This document shows, one piece after another, positions 1-8,640 of a stretch of DNA of 64,000 nucleotides (its first letter is position 1; each line of letters opens with the position of its first letter). The stretch is from Lactobacillus selangorensis (GTDB lineage: Bacteria > Bacillota > Bacilli > Lactobacillales > Lactobacillaceae). The notes beneath the pieces were generated by a model that saw only the letters and a program-made list of their open reading frames with translations, was not told where the DNA came from and searched no databases. The stretch is from contig NZ_JQAZ01000005.1 in the NCBI RefSeq assembly GCF_001437205.1, forward strand, positions 1-64,000, in the 5' to 3' direction. The translations under genes and the position numbers were made by a program.

Positions 1-87
1 GATTTAAAAATTGTCAACCACTATTTTGAAATGAATAAATATTCACTTTCTAGCAGGTCGGTTTTAACCGGCGACAACTTTATTAGT

Positions 88-267
88 TTACTTGCTCATC
101 ACATATTTGTCAACTGCTTTTTCAAAAGTTTGTTGATGCCCTGTGCGACAACATTTAATATCATAGCAAGGAACTAAATATTCGTCAAGAACAATTTTAA
201 AATTTTGAGCAAAAAAAGAATGCCTTTGAGAAATGCATAAATACCAACATTTCTCAAAAACATTCAT
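88..267 (-). pseudogene. possible 3' remnant of an unrecognised gene
   Basis: A 59-codon open frame on the minus strand ends at a TAA at 88-90. Its last 38 residues (containing LVPCYDIK and a RTGHQQTFEKAVDKYV stretch) look protein-like, but its first 20 residues are only the translation of the serS terminator hairpin. No ribosome binding site is visible. It may be the tail of a decayed or displaced gene, or chance. I do not recognise the family. Confidence 0.2.
211..267 (-). terminator. serS terminator
   Basis: Read on the minus strand, a stem pairs TTTGAGAAATG with CATTTCTCAAA around an 11-nt loop, extended by GAATG/CATTC arms, and ends in a T7 run. It lies just downstream of the serS stop and terminates that transcript. 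Confidence 0.75.
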
Positions 268-275
268 TTTAGTGA

Positions 276-1562
276 TTACTTTTCGCCAGTAATCTTGGTA
301 ACGCCACCCATGTATGGAACTAATACTTCTGGAATTGTGACAGAACCATCGGCATTTTGATAGTTTTCCAAAATAGCGGCCACGGTCCGACCGACTGCTA
401 AGCCAGAACCATTTAAGGTGTGGACATAATGAAGTTTGCCATCTGCATCACGGTAACGAATCTTCGCACGACGCGCCTGGAAATCAGTGCAGTTTGAACA
501 GCTGGAGATTTCACGATAGGTCTTCTGCTCTGGCATCCAGACTTCAAGGTCATAGGTCTTCGCAGAAGTAAAACTAGCATCGCCACTGGATAAGGTAATG
601 ACATGATATGGCAGCTTGAGCTTTTGCAGGATTTCTTCGGCATCGGCCGTCAGTTTTTCTAATTCATCCCATGACGTTTCCGGCTTGACGTACTTCACCA
701 TTTCGACTTTATTGAATTGATGCATCCGAATCAAGCCACGTGTATCACGGCCGGCGCTTCCCGCTTCAGAACGGAAACAAGGTGTCAAGGCTGTAAAGTA
801 AACTGGCAATTGTGATTCATCTAAGATGTCATCCCGATAATAGTTGGTTAACGGCACTTCTGCCGTCGGAATCAAAGTCAATGGATTCTCTTCATCCAGA
901 ACAGTGTACGTATCATCGGTAAACTTAGGAAATTGGCCGGTCCCAAACATTGAATCATTATTGACTAAATATGGCGGCAGAATTTCTTCGTAGCCTTCCT
1001 TTTGATGTTCGTCAAGCATGAAGTTATAGATGGCCCGTTCCAGACGTGCGCCTAACCCCTTGTAATAGACAAACCGGCTGCCGGAAACTTTGGCGGCACG
1101 CTTGAAATCGAGAATCCCCAGCTTTTCGCCAATGTCCCAATGTGCTTGAGGTTCGAAATCATCGAACTTACGAGGCGTCATGACTTTGCGTTCCTCACGG
1201 CTCGTTGTGTCATCTTTGCCGACTGGCACTGAATCATCTGGATAATTAGGAAGCCGGACTAAAATATACCGGACATTCTCATTCAAAACTTCCAACTGAG
1301 CATCGAGATCTTTAATCTGGCTCCCAACGTTCTTCATTTCAGCGATTTGTTCATCGGCGTTGCCCTTGTTGCGTTTAACTTGAGCAATTTCTTTAGACAC
1401 TTCGTTGCGCTGCTTCTTCAAGGTTTCGGTTTCGATAATCAGCTTGCGGCGTCGTGCGTCTAATTCCAATAAATCGTCGATCTCTTTCGGATCAATCTGT
1501 CGTTCTGCTAACTTCTGCTTCGCCCAATCTGGTTTTTGACGAATCAACTTTAAATCTAACAT
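276..1562 (-). CDS. serS: seryl-tRNA synthetase
   Basis: Class II aminoacyl-tRNA synthetase that charges tRNA-Ser in the cytoplasm. At 428 residues it has the usual bacterial length. The N-terminal quarter (about residues 25-100) is charged and heptad-like, as expected for the tRNA-binding coiled-coil arm. Motif 2 is visible as [18 protein letters not shown] and motif 3 as [19 protein letters not shown] near the C terminus; the [15 protein letters not shown] stretch is also characteristic. It starts with ATG behind a GGAGTGG-type site. It is expressed as a single gene from a T-box leader lying directly upstream, so it should be induced when charged tRNA-Ser is scarce. The flp gene lies upstream in the same direction. 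Confidence 0.97.
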   Translation of the reverse strand: MLDLKLIRQKPDWAKQKLAERQIDPKEIDDLLELDARRRKLIIETETLKKQRNEVSKEIAQVKRNKGNADEQIAEMKNVGSQIKDLDAQLEVLNENVRYILVRLPNYPDDSVPVGKDDTTSREERKVMTPRKFDDFEPQAHWDIGEKLGILDFKRAAKVSGSRFVYYKGLGARLERAIYNFMLDEHQKEGYEEILPPYLVNNDSMFGTGQFPKFTDDTYTVLDEENPLTLIPTAEVPLTNYYRDDILDESQLPVYFTALTPCFRSEAGSAGRDTRGLIRMHQFNKVEMVKYVKPETSWDELEKLTADAEEILQKLKLPYHVITLSSGDASFTSAKTYDLEVWMPEQKTYREISSCSNCTDFQARRAKIRYRDADGKLHYVHTLNGSGLAVGRTVAAILENYQNADGSVTIPEVLVPYMGGVTKITGEK

Positions 1563-1574
1563 GGCTTTCCACTC

Positions 1575-1830
1575 CTTTGTGCATTAAAAAAAGCCCTTCT
1601 GTCCCCTATAAATTGGGACGAAAAAGGCTTTGGTTTCGCGGTACCACCCAAGTTCGGCTTCGAAAAGCCGCGCTTCATTTCTTATAACGGTAAGTTGCCG
1701 TGCAGCATTGGACTGCCCACTCTCACGCTGGAATGAAGGTCACGGACTCGCAGCAAGCATCCGTTCTCTGGAAGACCTCTTAATAGGCGTTTAATGACGT
1801 GTTTTCTTATTGCCTTTAAGGTACTTCATT
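1575..1830 (-). promoter_or_regulatory. T-box leader of serS
   Basis: On the minus strand the conserved T-box core TGGGTGGTACCGCG is present (1637-1650), followed by a terminator pairing AAAGCC with GGGCTTTTTTT, about 30 nt before the serS start. Upstream lies an AGAGAACGGA..TCCGT stem typical of Stem I. T-box RNAs sense uncharged tRNA by a specifier codon and by the acceptor end pairing with the core. I could not assign the specifier confidently: AGC and TCC triplets both occur in the Stem I region, and both are serine codons. The leader begins within about 10 nt of the flp stop. Confidence 0.93.
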
Positions 1831-1835
1831 TCGGG

Positions 1836-2504
1836 TCAATTTGCAAGGTCTGTTTTAAGGAGTTTGATCTGCCGTTTTGGCAAACGCACAATCACGCCCA
1901 TTTGCTCCAGCTCTTTGAGACGGCGGCTGACTGTTTCCGGCGTCGTACCTAAATAAGTTGCTAAGTCTTTCTGAGTCAGCGGCAGATGAAACGGATTAGC
2001 TGCCTGCTGTTTGGCGGCGTCTTTTAAATAGAGGAAGAGCCGATTCGCCACGTCTTCGGTCGTCGTGCGCGTCGTTTGTGTTTCCAGCTGTGTAATTCGT
2101 TTGGCGAGCTCTGCCATAATATTCAGTGCCAATTGCGGGGTTCTTAATAGAAGTTCCTGAAAATCGGCTTGGTAGATTCGGCAGACGGACGTGTCGGCGG
2201 CTGCTTCAGCATAAGTCGTATGCCGGTCATGGGTAAACAAAGCATATTCGCCGTCAAAATCGCCGGGTGCCAAAATCCGTAGCAGCTGTTCCTTGCCGTT
2301 TTCAGCCAGCTGGTAAATTTTAAGTCGGCCCTGACTGACGATCAACAGACTGTCAGCAGCTGCGCCAGCTTCATAGACCAATGTGCCCTTGGGAAAATCA
2401 CGGTCTTTGACCAAAGCGGCAATCTGCTGCTGATCGTCGACCTCTAAAGACCGAAAAACCGGTACTTTGCGGACACAATCTAATGCATTCAACGTGTGCA
2501 TCAT
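1836..2504 (-). CDS. flp: Crp/Fnr-family regulator, FLP-like
   Basis: Transcription factor with an N-terminal cyclic-nucleotide-binding-type beta barrel (about residues 20-130) and a C-terminal winged helix whose recognition helix reads TTPETVSRRLKELEQ. It has two cysteines 98 residues apart, one near the N terminus (DCVRK) and one in the barrel (SVCRIY). The FLP protein of Lactobacillus casei is known to use a disulphide between cysteines about 97 residues apart as a redox switch, so the spacing argues for an FLP rather than an iron-sulphur FNR, whose N-terminal cysteine cluster is absent. I placed the start at the first of two tandem ATG codons, 5 nt after AGGAAAGGG. It is divergent from the Mga-type gene. 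Confidence 0.85.
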   Translation of the reverse strand: MMHTLNALDCVRKVPVFRSLEVDDQQQIAALVKDRDFPKGTLVYEAGAAADSLLIVSQGRLKIYQLAENGKEQLLRILAPGDFDGEYALFTHDRHTTYAEAAADTSVCRIYQADFQELLLRTPQLALNIMAELAKRITQLETQTTRTTTEDVANRLFLYLKDAAKQQAANPFHLPLTQKDLATYLGTTPETVSRRLKELEQMGVIVRLPKRQIKLLKTDLAN

Positions 2505-2605
2505 ACTCACCCTTTCCTGAGAAAGTTCTCATTCCAACCTATATTCTCCCGAAAACTTATGTTATTCTTGCACTATCAATTTTAATAGTTTGGAGCGGCT
2601 CAAAA

Positions 2606-4093
2606 TTGGTTTTTGAAGAAGTTTTTCTTGATAAAAATGCCCTACAAAAATATCAAATGTTTCAGTCCCTGGTTGTGACCGAACGGCAGCAGCTGACCAT
2701 CAACGACTTGGCGACCGATCTCAATTTAAATTATCAACAAGCCTATGCCACCTATAAAGAATTGGTTAATGACATGGAGCAGATTACCGCGACGACGATC
2801 AAAACCGGCAAGTGGATCGAACCGGCCCAATTTCCGATTACCGTCGATGAATACCGGTTATTTCTGCTTCGCAATGCGATTGCGTTTCAGTTTATCGATT
2901 ATATTGTCCAAGCCGATCAGCCATCGCTTGCCAAGTTCTGCAGCGAACATTTTACCAGTCAGTCGACACTGACCCGTAAAATGGTGCCCGTTAAGAAATT
3001 GCTACAGCACTACCGGCTCAATTTCTCCTATACAACCCTTGAATTTGAAGGCGATGAAAAAGGGATTCGTTTGTTTTTGAATCTTTTTTATTGGATCAGC
3101 TTCCATGGAATCGAATGGCCGTTTAAACATGTCCGGCTCGACAGCATTCAGGAAACCTTTGCCCACTCAGCACTGCCGGACCTGCATCCTGATCCGATTG
3201 TTCAAATTCAGGATCTGAATCTGATCGCCATCTGCCGACTGCGAATCCTGCAGAATCACATCATCTCAGATATGTCCCGCTACACTGATATTGTCGGCCC
3301 TGACCATCGGATTGACCTGTATCATTCCCGTATTTATGATGCCTTGCCGCATCAGCAGCGTGTCGCTGAAAGCCAGTTTTTCAGTTTCGTCGTCAACCGG
3401 TCCTTGCGCTACCACGAAAACTGGGGTTCTTTGCAGCAAGAGTTTCTGCAGCAGGATCAGTTCCATGAAGCCTGGATCTGGCAATTTGTTCAGCAGCTGA
3501 TCGATAATCTGAGTTCTTACTGCAAACCGCGGCAGGCCAACAGTCTGCGGCACGATCGGCAGTTATTCGGCAATCTGCTGCGGGTCGTCATCAGTTTTAC
3601 GGTCATGGAAGGTGACTACGCCAAAATGATCGATTTCTACTATCCTAGTCGGCTTGCTTATGAACAATCCAATTTGTTTGCGCTGGTCAAAAAGGTTCTG
3701 GCTCAATTACAAACACAAGCTGAATTTGCCTCAACGCGCCACTTTGGGGACACCTTTCTCCATGAAGTCTACTACTTGATTCTGCCCTATCTGAAGAGCT
3801 TCCGAATCAATCAAGTCGTCTATGTCAAAACAATTTTGGAATCAGCCGACCTAGTCACTCGTGAATTGTATACCTTCTTGGAAGATATGAATACGGTCGA
3901 ACTACTCGGCAGCGACGACCCCCTTGAATCAGCCGATTTGGTGATTACCTCTCTGAGCACGACCGATCCGTACTTGAAAAAACTGGATTTGGAGGGCATC
4001 AAAGTCGTCAATTGGAATATCGACGCACTCGACTCCGATTATATGAATCTGTATATGGTAATCAAAGAAATTTATCTGGATAAGATCTTATAA
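2606..4093 (+). CDS. Mga/AtxA-type helix-turn-helix regulator
   Basis: About 495 residues. The N-terminal part carries a Mga-type HTH (TINDLATDLNLNYQQAYATYKELVNDM), followed by a long helical middle region and a C-terminal segment (about residue 385 onward) with an EIIB-like beta-alpha pattern, including SADLVITSL. This is the layout of PRD-containing virulence regulators such as Mga and AtxA, which are often controlled by PTS phosphorylation; control here is inference. The open frame extends upstream to 2483, but the N-terminal 41 residues would overlap the divergent flp gene and its upstream region. A TTG at 2606 preceded 7 nt by TTTGGAGCGG is the most likely start. No obvious target gene adjoins it. 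Confidence 0.75.
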   Translation: MVFEEVFLDKNALQKYQMFQSLVVTERQQLTINDLATDLNLNYQQAYATYKELVNDMEQITATTIKTGKWIEPAQFPITVDEYRLFLLRNAIAFQFIDYIVQADQPSLAKFCSEHFTSQSTLTRKMVPVKKLLQHYRLNFSYTTLEFEGDEKGIRLFLNLFYWISFHGIEWPFKHVRLDSIQETFAHSALPDLHPDPIVQIQDLNLIAICRLRILQNHIISDMSRYTDIVGPDHRIDLYHSRIYDALPHQQRVAESQFFSFVVNRSLRYHENWGSLQQEFLQQDQFHEAWIWQFVQQLIDNLSSYCKPRQANSLRHDRQLFGNLLRVVISFTVMEGDYAKMIDFYYPSRLAYEQSNLFALVKKVLAQLQTQAEFASTRHFGDTFLHEVYYLILPYLKSFRINQVVYVKTILESADLVTRELYTFLEDMNTVELLGSDDPLESADLVITSLSTTDPYLKKLDLEGIKVVNWNIDALDSDYMNLYMVIKEIYLDKIL

Positions 4094-4153
4094 GACAATG
4101 GTGTCTACCAGAAGTTATTGGAGGAGATGTGTCGGCCCTTTATGCTCGTCAAA

Positions 4154-4206
4154 ATAAAAAGTTCCCTCACTGCAAAAAAAATGCATGGAGGGAACTTTTT
4201 TTGTAA
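4154..4206. terminator. bidirectional terminator
   Basis: AAAAAGTTCCCTC pairs with GAGGGAACTTTTT around an 18-nt loop. T-runs occur on both strands, so it can serve both the Mga-type gene and the convergent unknown gene. Confidence 0.85.
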
Positions 4207-4231
4207 AAAAAGCGCTTGATAAATTCTGATT

Positions 4232-5023
4232 TTATTCCGCCGCCCGATCTAAGGTATCATTTCGCGGGCGGAGCAGCCGCTCCCGAATCCGCTGGTACAA
4301 CTCCTGCAACCCGTCATAATTCTGAACGAGTTCGAATCCGACAAACGACATCATTTCAAAATGCGTCATCGGCGTTTCGATCGACAGTTTCTGCTGATCG
4401 AGAAATTGGCCGAACAAAACCATAAAGTCGTCCAGCGTCAGATCCAGCTGCTCCAACAGTTCCTGAACTTTCTGCAGTTCATAGGTCGATAAATAATGGG
4501 CCAGACTCGGTTGTTCTTTCTGGAACGTCAGGGCTTCCATTTCGGTGACCATGATCTGCAGCAGAACCCGCAGACTTTTCTTCGGCAAATGCAAGGATTG
4601 ATATAATCTTAACCGGTGTTTTTTTAGTAATAATAATTGTTCATATTGATGCTGGGCAAGTGCCCGTTCTTCGGCATTTTTCAAGAGCCATTGCACTAGC
4701 TGCCAGTCGCACAGCTGAGCATGCTGTTCACGGACACGCCGCAGTGTTTTCAGATCGACCACGCCCGGAACATAGCGGCGATAGGCCCCTGTTAAATAGG
4801 CAGCGTCACGTGCCACCCGTGCCCCAGCTTGTGTCCATTCGTAAAATGAAGCGTCCTGAACGGTCCGCACTTCCAGCAGCTGCTGCCGCTGCAGATGGAC
4901 TAGATACCACTGAACATGGATTCGATAACGCTCACGCCAAAATGAAGCTGTAAAAAATGGATCGTCTGTGCGATGGTTGCCGGCCAGCAACAGGACAAAG
5001 CGGCTTTTTTGAGAAAGGTACAT
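4232..5023 (-). CDS. unknown protein, 263 residues
   Basis: I do not recognise this protein. It is rich in Leu, Gln and Arg, predicted mostly helical, with no signal peptide, membrane segment or catalytic motif that I can see. The start ATG follows a strong GGGGGAAG site by 0-4 nt and a canonical-looking promoter lies at 5063-5091. It is convergent with the Mga-type regulator and shares its terminator. The helix-rich composition would suit a regulatory or protein-binding role, but that is a guess. Confidence 0.8.
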   Translation of the reverse strand: MYLSQKSRFVLLLAGNHRTDDPFFTASFWRERYRIHVQWYLVHLQRQQLLEVRTVQDASFYEWTQAGARVARDAAYLTGAYRRYVPGVVDLKTLRRVREQHAQLCDWQLVQWLLKNAEERALAQHQYEQLLLLKKHRLRLYQSLHLPKKSLRVLLQIMVTEMEALTFQKEQPSLAHYLSTYELQKVQELLEQLDLTLDDFMVLFGQFLDQQKLSIETPMTHFEMMSFVGFELVQNYDGLQELYQRIRERLLRPRNDTLDRAAE

Positions 5024-5062
5024 CTTCCCCCACCCTTTCTACCAAACAAAAATTCACCTCTT

Positions 5063-5091
5063 ACGGTATCTGAAAGCGCTTTATTTGTCAA
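5063..5091 (-). promoter_or_regulatory. promoter with cre-like palindrome
   Basis: Minus-strand TTGACA, a 17-nt spacer, then TACCGT. The spacer contains AAAGCGCTTT followed by CA (5071-5084), which matches 12 of 14 positions of a catabolite-responsive element. CcpA repression of the 263-residue protein is therefore possible. Confidence 0.45.
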
Positions 5092-5109
5092 CCTTACGTC
5101 TCACAAAAA

Positions 5110-5637
5110 TCAGTTCAAATCATCCTTGAGATTGTGGACCAATTTTTGAATCAATAACTCCCGATGCTCGTCGGAATCATTCCAATCCACCGTCGGAATA
5201 TCTTCCTGCCCTAAGGTCTGGGCGATCAGTTCAAAGACCGTCTGCGTTTTCAGATAATCGGCCCAGCGTTCATCGGCCGCATGAAAAACCTGATTGATTA
5301 CTTGTGCACCTTGATGCGCAACGGGACGGAAATCCTGAAAGACAGTATCGATCAAACCGCTGTCCGGATAGGAATTGATCTGGCCTTCCGTCGCCGTCAC
5401 AATATCATAGATCGTAATCGATTCTGGGCCTCGTGCCAGTGAAAAGCCGCCGTTATTGCCAGAAATCGATTTAACTAGACCAGCGACAACCAATTTGCGA
5501 ATAATTTTTCGCAAATACGTCTGCGAGCCACCAAGCCGATGGTGAATTACCTGTGATGAGATCGGCCGCTGCGGATCCTGAGTGGCTAATAACGTAATAA
5601 TACAAACCGCTTGTTCAAATCCTTTTGTCAGTTGCAT
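5110..5637 (-). CDS. Rrf2-family transcriptional regulator
   Basis: About 175 residues. The N-terminal winged helix (MQLTKGFEQAVCIITLLA ... SQTYLRKIIRKLVVAGLVKS ... GGFSLAR) is the Rrf2 signature. The three cysteines that bind a cluster in IscR and NsrR are absent, so this member probably does not carry an iron-sulphur centre. The start at MQLTK is preferred over an upstream in-frame codon because GAGG precedes it by 7 nt. It stands alone, so its target is not evident from context. Confidence 0.88.
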   Translation of the reverse strand: MQLTKGFEQAVCIITLLATQDPQRPISSQVIHHRLGGSQTYLRKIIRKLVVAGLVKSISGNNGGFSLARGPESITIYDIVTATEGQINSYPDSGLIDTVFQDFRPVAHQGAQVINQVFHAADERWADYLKTQTVFELIAQTLGQEDIPTVDWNDSDEHRELLIQKLVHNLKDDLN

Positions 5638-5710
5638 GTTTCTACCTCGTTTTTCCAATCATGATGGGCCATTGTTTAAAGCTATTATCGGCCCTACAAC
5701 CACAATATTC

Positions 5711-5736
5711 AAAAAAAGACACCCTTTCGGATGCCC
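5711..5736 (-). terminator. terminator of the 184-residue gene
   Basis: Minus strand: GGCATCC, a GAAA tetraloop, GGGTGTC and a T7 run, 15 nt after the stop of the gene at 5754. Confidence 0.8.
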
Positions 5737-5753
5737 GTACGCAGGATTGCTTT

Positions 5754-6308
5754 TTATGCTTGCCGTTTCTTTTCAAAGGTCGCTGCTTCCGTATTTTCAT
5801 GTTTTTCAACAGTGACTGTAAAGGCAAATTTCTCGAAAATGTGCCGTGCTTTGGCCAAGTTATCGGCATCGAACGAACTGATATAGCCGTTGATGACTTC
5901 TGATTGGCCTTTGCGTGCGAGATTCAATAACGCCTGCAGTGCCAATTGTGCCAAGCCCAAATTCTGAAAATCATAAAAGGCTAACCGACTTTCTGCACCT
6001 AAAGTTTCCAAAACCGTAATATGCAGCGTATGATCCCAATGATTGAGTTCAAACAATAATTGACACTGAAAATCCGATTTGGAATGTCCATATTTATCGA
6101 TATTTTCATAGGGGGTATACACAAAGATCGAATTCGTCTTCTGCTGACGATCGTCATTCTGATAATCCGTGTAGACCACATATTGTGTCATTTTGCCTGA
6201 TCCATCATATGGCTGATTCATACTTGCCAAAATTGTTAGATTGTCATTTTTCTCTAAGGCCGCCAGTTTTTTTGCAAACGCTTGGTCCTGCTCAGCTTGT
6301 GTTGCCAT
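5754..6308 (-). CDS. unknown protein with possible GNAT-like C-terminal half
   Basis: 184 residues, cytoplasmic. The first half is hydrophilic and unrecognised. The C-terminal half contains INGYISSFDADNLAKARHIF followed by a short strand, which resembles the last helix-strand of GNAT acetyltransferases (a position where 'N.ARRLYEKLGF' is usual), but no acetyl-CoA-binding motif A is evident. The start ATG follows GGGGGTTGGATAA. It has its own terminator and may be monocistronic. Function unknown. Confidence 0.7.
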   Translation of the reverse strand: MATQAEQDQAFAKKLAALEKNDNLTILASMNQPYDGSGKMTQYVVYTDYQNDDRQQKTNSIFVYTPYENIDKYGHSKSDFQCQLLFELNHWDHTLHITVLETLGAESRLAFYDFQNLGLAQLALQALLNLARKGQSEVINGYISSFDADNLAKARHIFEKFAFTVTVEKHENTEAATFEKKRQA

Positions 6309-6349
6309 TTATCCAACCCCCACTTAAGGATAATCCTAGTCTACCATCG

Positions 6350-6369
6350 CAAAAGGCACGGCCTTTTGT
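6350..6369 (-). terminator. weak hairpin after GNAT gene
   Basis: CAAAAGGC/GCCTTTTG with a 4-nt loop, 35 nt after the acetyltransferase stop. T residues are in the stem and no separate tail follows, so this is a weak terminator at best. Confidence 0.35.
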
Positions 6370-6403
6370 CACCCCTAAGAGTAGCATGAAAAGCTTGTGA
6401 AAA

Positions 6404-6907
6404 CTAGTTTATTTTTAATTGATAATACGTAATTGGGGCTGAAATTTGACTAAATGGTGTCTCTGAAACCGTATACTGTTCCTGAAACGAAAAGTGCCGC
6501 ATGATTTTAACCGAAGCCGGGTTATTTCCTGCCACACCAGCCCACAGTGCCTGCAGATAAAATTGTGAAAGCGCCTTTTCAATGGCCTGTGCAACCGCTG
6601 CCGTAGCATAGCCCTTTCCCCATTGTGAATGAATGATCAAATAATCTAAATTGCGGCTTGTTTCATCCGGCAATCCATCCGGACCGAGCCACGGCGAAAA
6701 TTGCAGGAACCCGACAAAAATGTTTGCGCGTGTAATTGCCCACGTTTCAGGACGGGCCTGCAAGTGGGCGAATTCAGCCTGCAGAATCGCTGTATCTGTG
6801 CAGGGAGCCAGTCCTGTTGTGCGGCGATAAACGGGGTCCCGTCGCATTTCAGAAAAAGCTGCCCAATCAGAAGTCTGTAACGGTCGTAAACGGATTTTTT
6901 CAACCAT
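6404..6907 (-). CDS. GNAT-family N-acetyltransferase, RimJ/RimL type
   Basis: About 167 residues. IRLRPLQTSDWAAFSEMRRD opens the fold; the acetyl-CoA loop is QWGKGYATAAVAQAIE; the late AGVAGNNPASVKIMRHFSF is the usual 'N.AS.R..EK.GF' element. It probably transfers acetyl groups from acetyl-CoA to an amine (protein N terminus or small molecule); the substrate cannot be read from sequence. The start MVEKIRL is chosen because GAGG lies 8 nt upstream; a start 8 codons earlier has poorer spacing. It is divergent from the esterase-like gene. Confidence 0.88.
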   Translation of the reverse strand: MVEKIRLRPLQTSDWAAFSEMRRDPVYRRTTGLAPCTDTAILQAEFAHLQARPETWAITRANIFVGFLQFSPWLGPDGLPDETSRNLDYLIIHSQWGKGYATAAVAQAIEKALSQFYLQALWAGVAGNNPASVKIMRHFSFQEQYTVSETPFSQISAPITYYQLKIN

Positions 6908-7002
6908 CGGCACGTCCTCTTTTCCTAACATTCGAATTTTATTCGAGATAAGTTTACAATAAAGACAGTTTAAAAACGAATCTTTTTTAAGGAGTGGTTT
7001 GA

Positions 7003-7830
7003 ATGCAAATCGTTACAGAAGCACTACCGCTGCAAACTGAAACGGCTGACAATACCCCTGCTTTTCTGAAGGGGTATCTGCATGAGCCCGATCCGGAGAT
7101 TGAACGCGACCAATATCCAGCAATCGTGATCTGCCCAGGCGGCTCGTTTACCCATATTCCCGAACACCAAGCCGAAACATTGGCGATGGCGTTTTATAAT
7201 CAAGGATTCCAAGCTTTCTACTTACGTTACCACTTCATTGATGAACAGACACCGCTATTTCCAGTGCCGTTCATCGATTTAGCTGATGCAATGAAGGCCG
7301 TCCGCCGCAATTCGGATGACTGGCATGTCGATGCAGAACATGTTGCTGTTTCCGGTTTTTCCGTCGGCGGTCAGATCGCCGCTGTTTATAACGGCAGCTG
7401 GATGCGGGAATGGTTACTGAAAGCTACTCAGGCAACGAAAGAAGAGTTGCAGCCGAATGCCGTCGTTTTAGGCTATCCTGTTATTCGGCTCGACGCTGGT
7501 TTCCCAAAGGATGACACATTAACGAAGGCTTTAACGCCTGACGTCGAAGAATTTGCCGCTGACATGCTCGTCAATGCGGACAGTCAGCCGACCTTCGTTT
7601 GGGGCACAGCCGACGATACGGTCGTGCCAGCCAAAAACGGACTCGTTTATGTCGAAGCACTGCAAGAAGCCGGCATTCCGTTAGAATACCATCTCTTTGC
7701 CCATGGGCCGCACGGCATGGCTTTGGCAACCCGCCAGACAGCTTCCAAACCGAGTGAAAAGTCAGCGCACGTTGCCCATTGGTTCCCATTGTGCATCGAA
7801 TGGCTGAATCAGCAATTTGATTTGAACTAA
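7003..7830 (+). CDS. alpha/beta hydrolase, esterase-like
   Basis: 275 residues, no signal peptide. The pattern fits BD-FAE/acetyl-esterase type hydrolases: PGGSFTHI forms the oxyanion region, SGFSVGGQIAA carries the nucleophile serine in GxSxG, WGTADDTVVP supplies the acid and GPHGMALA the histidine. It should hydrolyse short-chain esters; the natural substrate is unknown. An AAGGAGTGG site precedes the ATG by 6 nt. It is followed by a bidirectional terminator and is probably monocistronic. Confidence 0.9.
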   Translation: MQIVTEALPLQTETADNTPAFLKGYLHEPDPEIERDQYPAIVICPGGSFTHIPEHQAETLAMAFYNQGFQAFYLRYHFIDEQTPLFPVPFIDLADAMKAVRRNSDDWHVDAEHVAVSGFSVGGQIAAVYNGSWMREWLLKATQATKEELQPNAVVLGYPVIRLDAGFPKDDTLTKALTPDVEEFAADMLVNADSQPTFVWGTADDTVVPAKNGLVYVEALQEAGIPLEYHLFAHGPHGMALATRQTASKPSEKSAHVAHWFPLCIEWLNQQFDLN

Positions 7831-7835
7831 ACTTT

Positions 7836-7866
7836 AAAAGGACTTGGAAATTTCCAAGTCCTTTTT
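7836..7866. terminator. bidirectional terminator
   Basis: AAAAGGACTTGGAAA pairs with TTTCCAAGTCCTTTTT almost without a loop; serves the hydrolase and the convergent VTT gene. Confidence 0.88.
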
Positions 7867-7873
7867 ACAATGC

Positions 7874-8467
7874 CTAAAATAATTGCGAAAGCCATTGGCT
7901 GCCATACACTAAGGCCAGACTGTACGTCAGAATCGTCGCTGGTTTGGCCAGCAAAATAATCCAAGTAAATTTTTTGAAGCTCATTTTAGTAAGACCGGCG
8001 ATCAGACAGAGAATATCATCCGGTGCAACCGGCGCCAAAATCGCTAAGCCGAAAAACCAATCGAATTTCTGCTGGTGGTCGAGCCAATGGGTATATTTCT
8101 GATACGTCTTGGGACTGACGACGTGGAGGATAAATGCTTGTCCATACCGACGGGCTAATAAAAAGTTGATCAGCGAACCGACCACAATGCCGACATAATT
8201 ATAGACGAAACCCCAGACGGGTCCGAAAATCAAAACGCCAGCAGCGGTGCTGATTCCGCCTGGAATAATCGGAATGACGACTTGAATAATCTGAATCAGG
8301 ACAAAAAAGACAGCCCCCATCCAGCCTGACGCCCCCAAGTAGCTTTGCAGTGCCTGCGGATTTTGAAAGACTCCTTGCTGAAGCCAATAGATTGAAACGG
8401 CCACACTCGCAATCAATGTTACGATTGAAACTAAATTGATCAGCCGCCGTGAAGTTGCTGCCTGCAT
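7874..8467 (-). CDS. VTT-domain (TVP38/TMEM64) membrane protein
   Basis: 197 residues with about five hydrophobic segments. It has the SNARE-associated/VTT signature: PIIPGGISTAAGVLIFGPVWGFVYNYVGIVVGSLINFLLARRYG, with a following D-containing loop and a final helix pair. DedA/VTT proteins are linked to lipid-carrier flipping and membrane homeostasis; the exact substrate of this subgroup is not established. GGGGATGG precedes the ATG. A second VTT protein lies at 29375-30064. Confidence 0.88.
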   Translation of the reverse strand: MQAATSRRLINLVSIVTLIASVAVSIYWLQQGVFQNPQALQSYLGASGWMGAVFFVLIQIIQVVIPIIPGGISTAAGVLIFGPVWGFVYNYVGIVVGSLINFLLARRYGQAFILHVVSPKTYQKYTHWLDHQQKFDWFFGLAILAPVAPDDILCLIAGLTKMSFKKFTWIILLAKPATILTYSLALVYGSQWLSQLF

Positions 8468-8640
8468 TGTCCCATCCCCTTTTCCCTCAAATGTATTTCC
8501 AGTATAGCGATATTCTAACGAAAAAGCGGTTTTGATGCCTCCGTCGCAAGACTGAAATCAAGTCGTGCGCACTCTCGAGTCTCATTTCCCCACCCTTAAT
8601 GTGAAGCATGGTACGGTAAATAAGTAAGGAGTGAGGAACG

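Noticed and set aside
4127-4219. 30-codon frame after the Mga-type gene, next to GGAGGAG
   Set aside because: The site touches the start codon with no spacing and the frame mostly translates the terminator.
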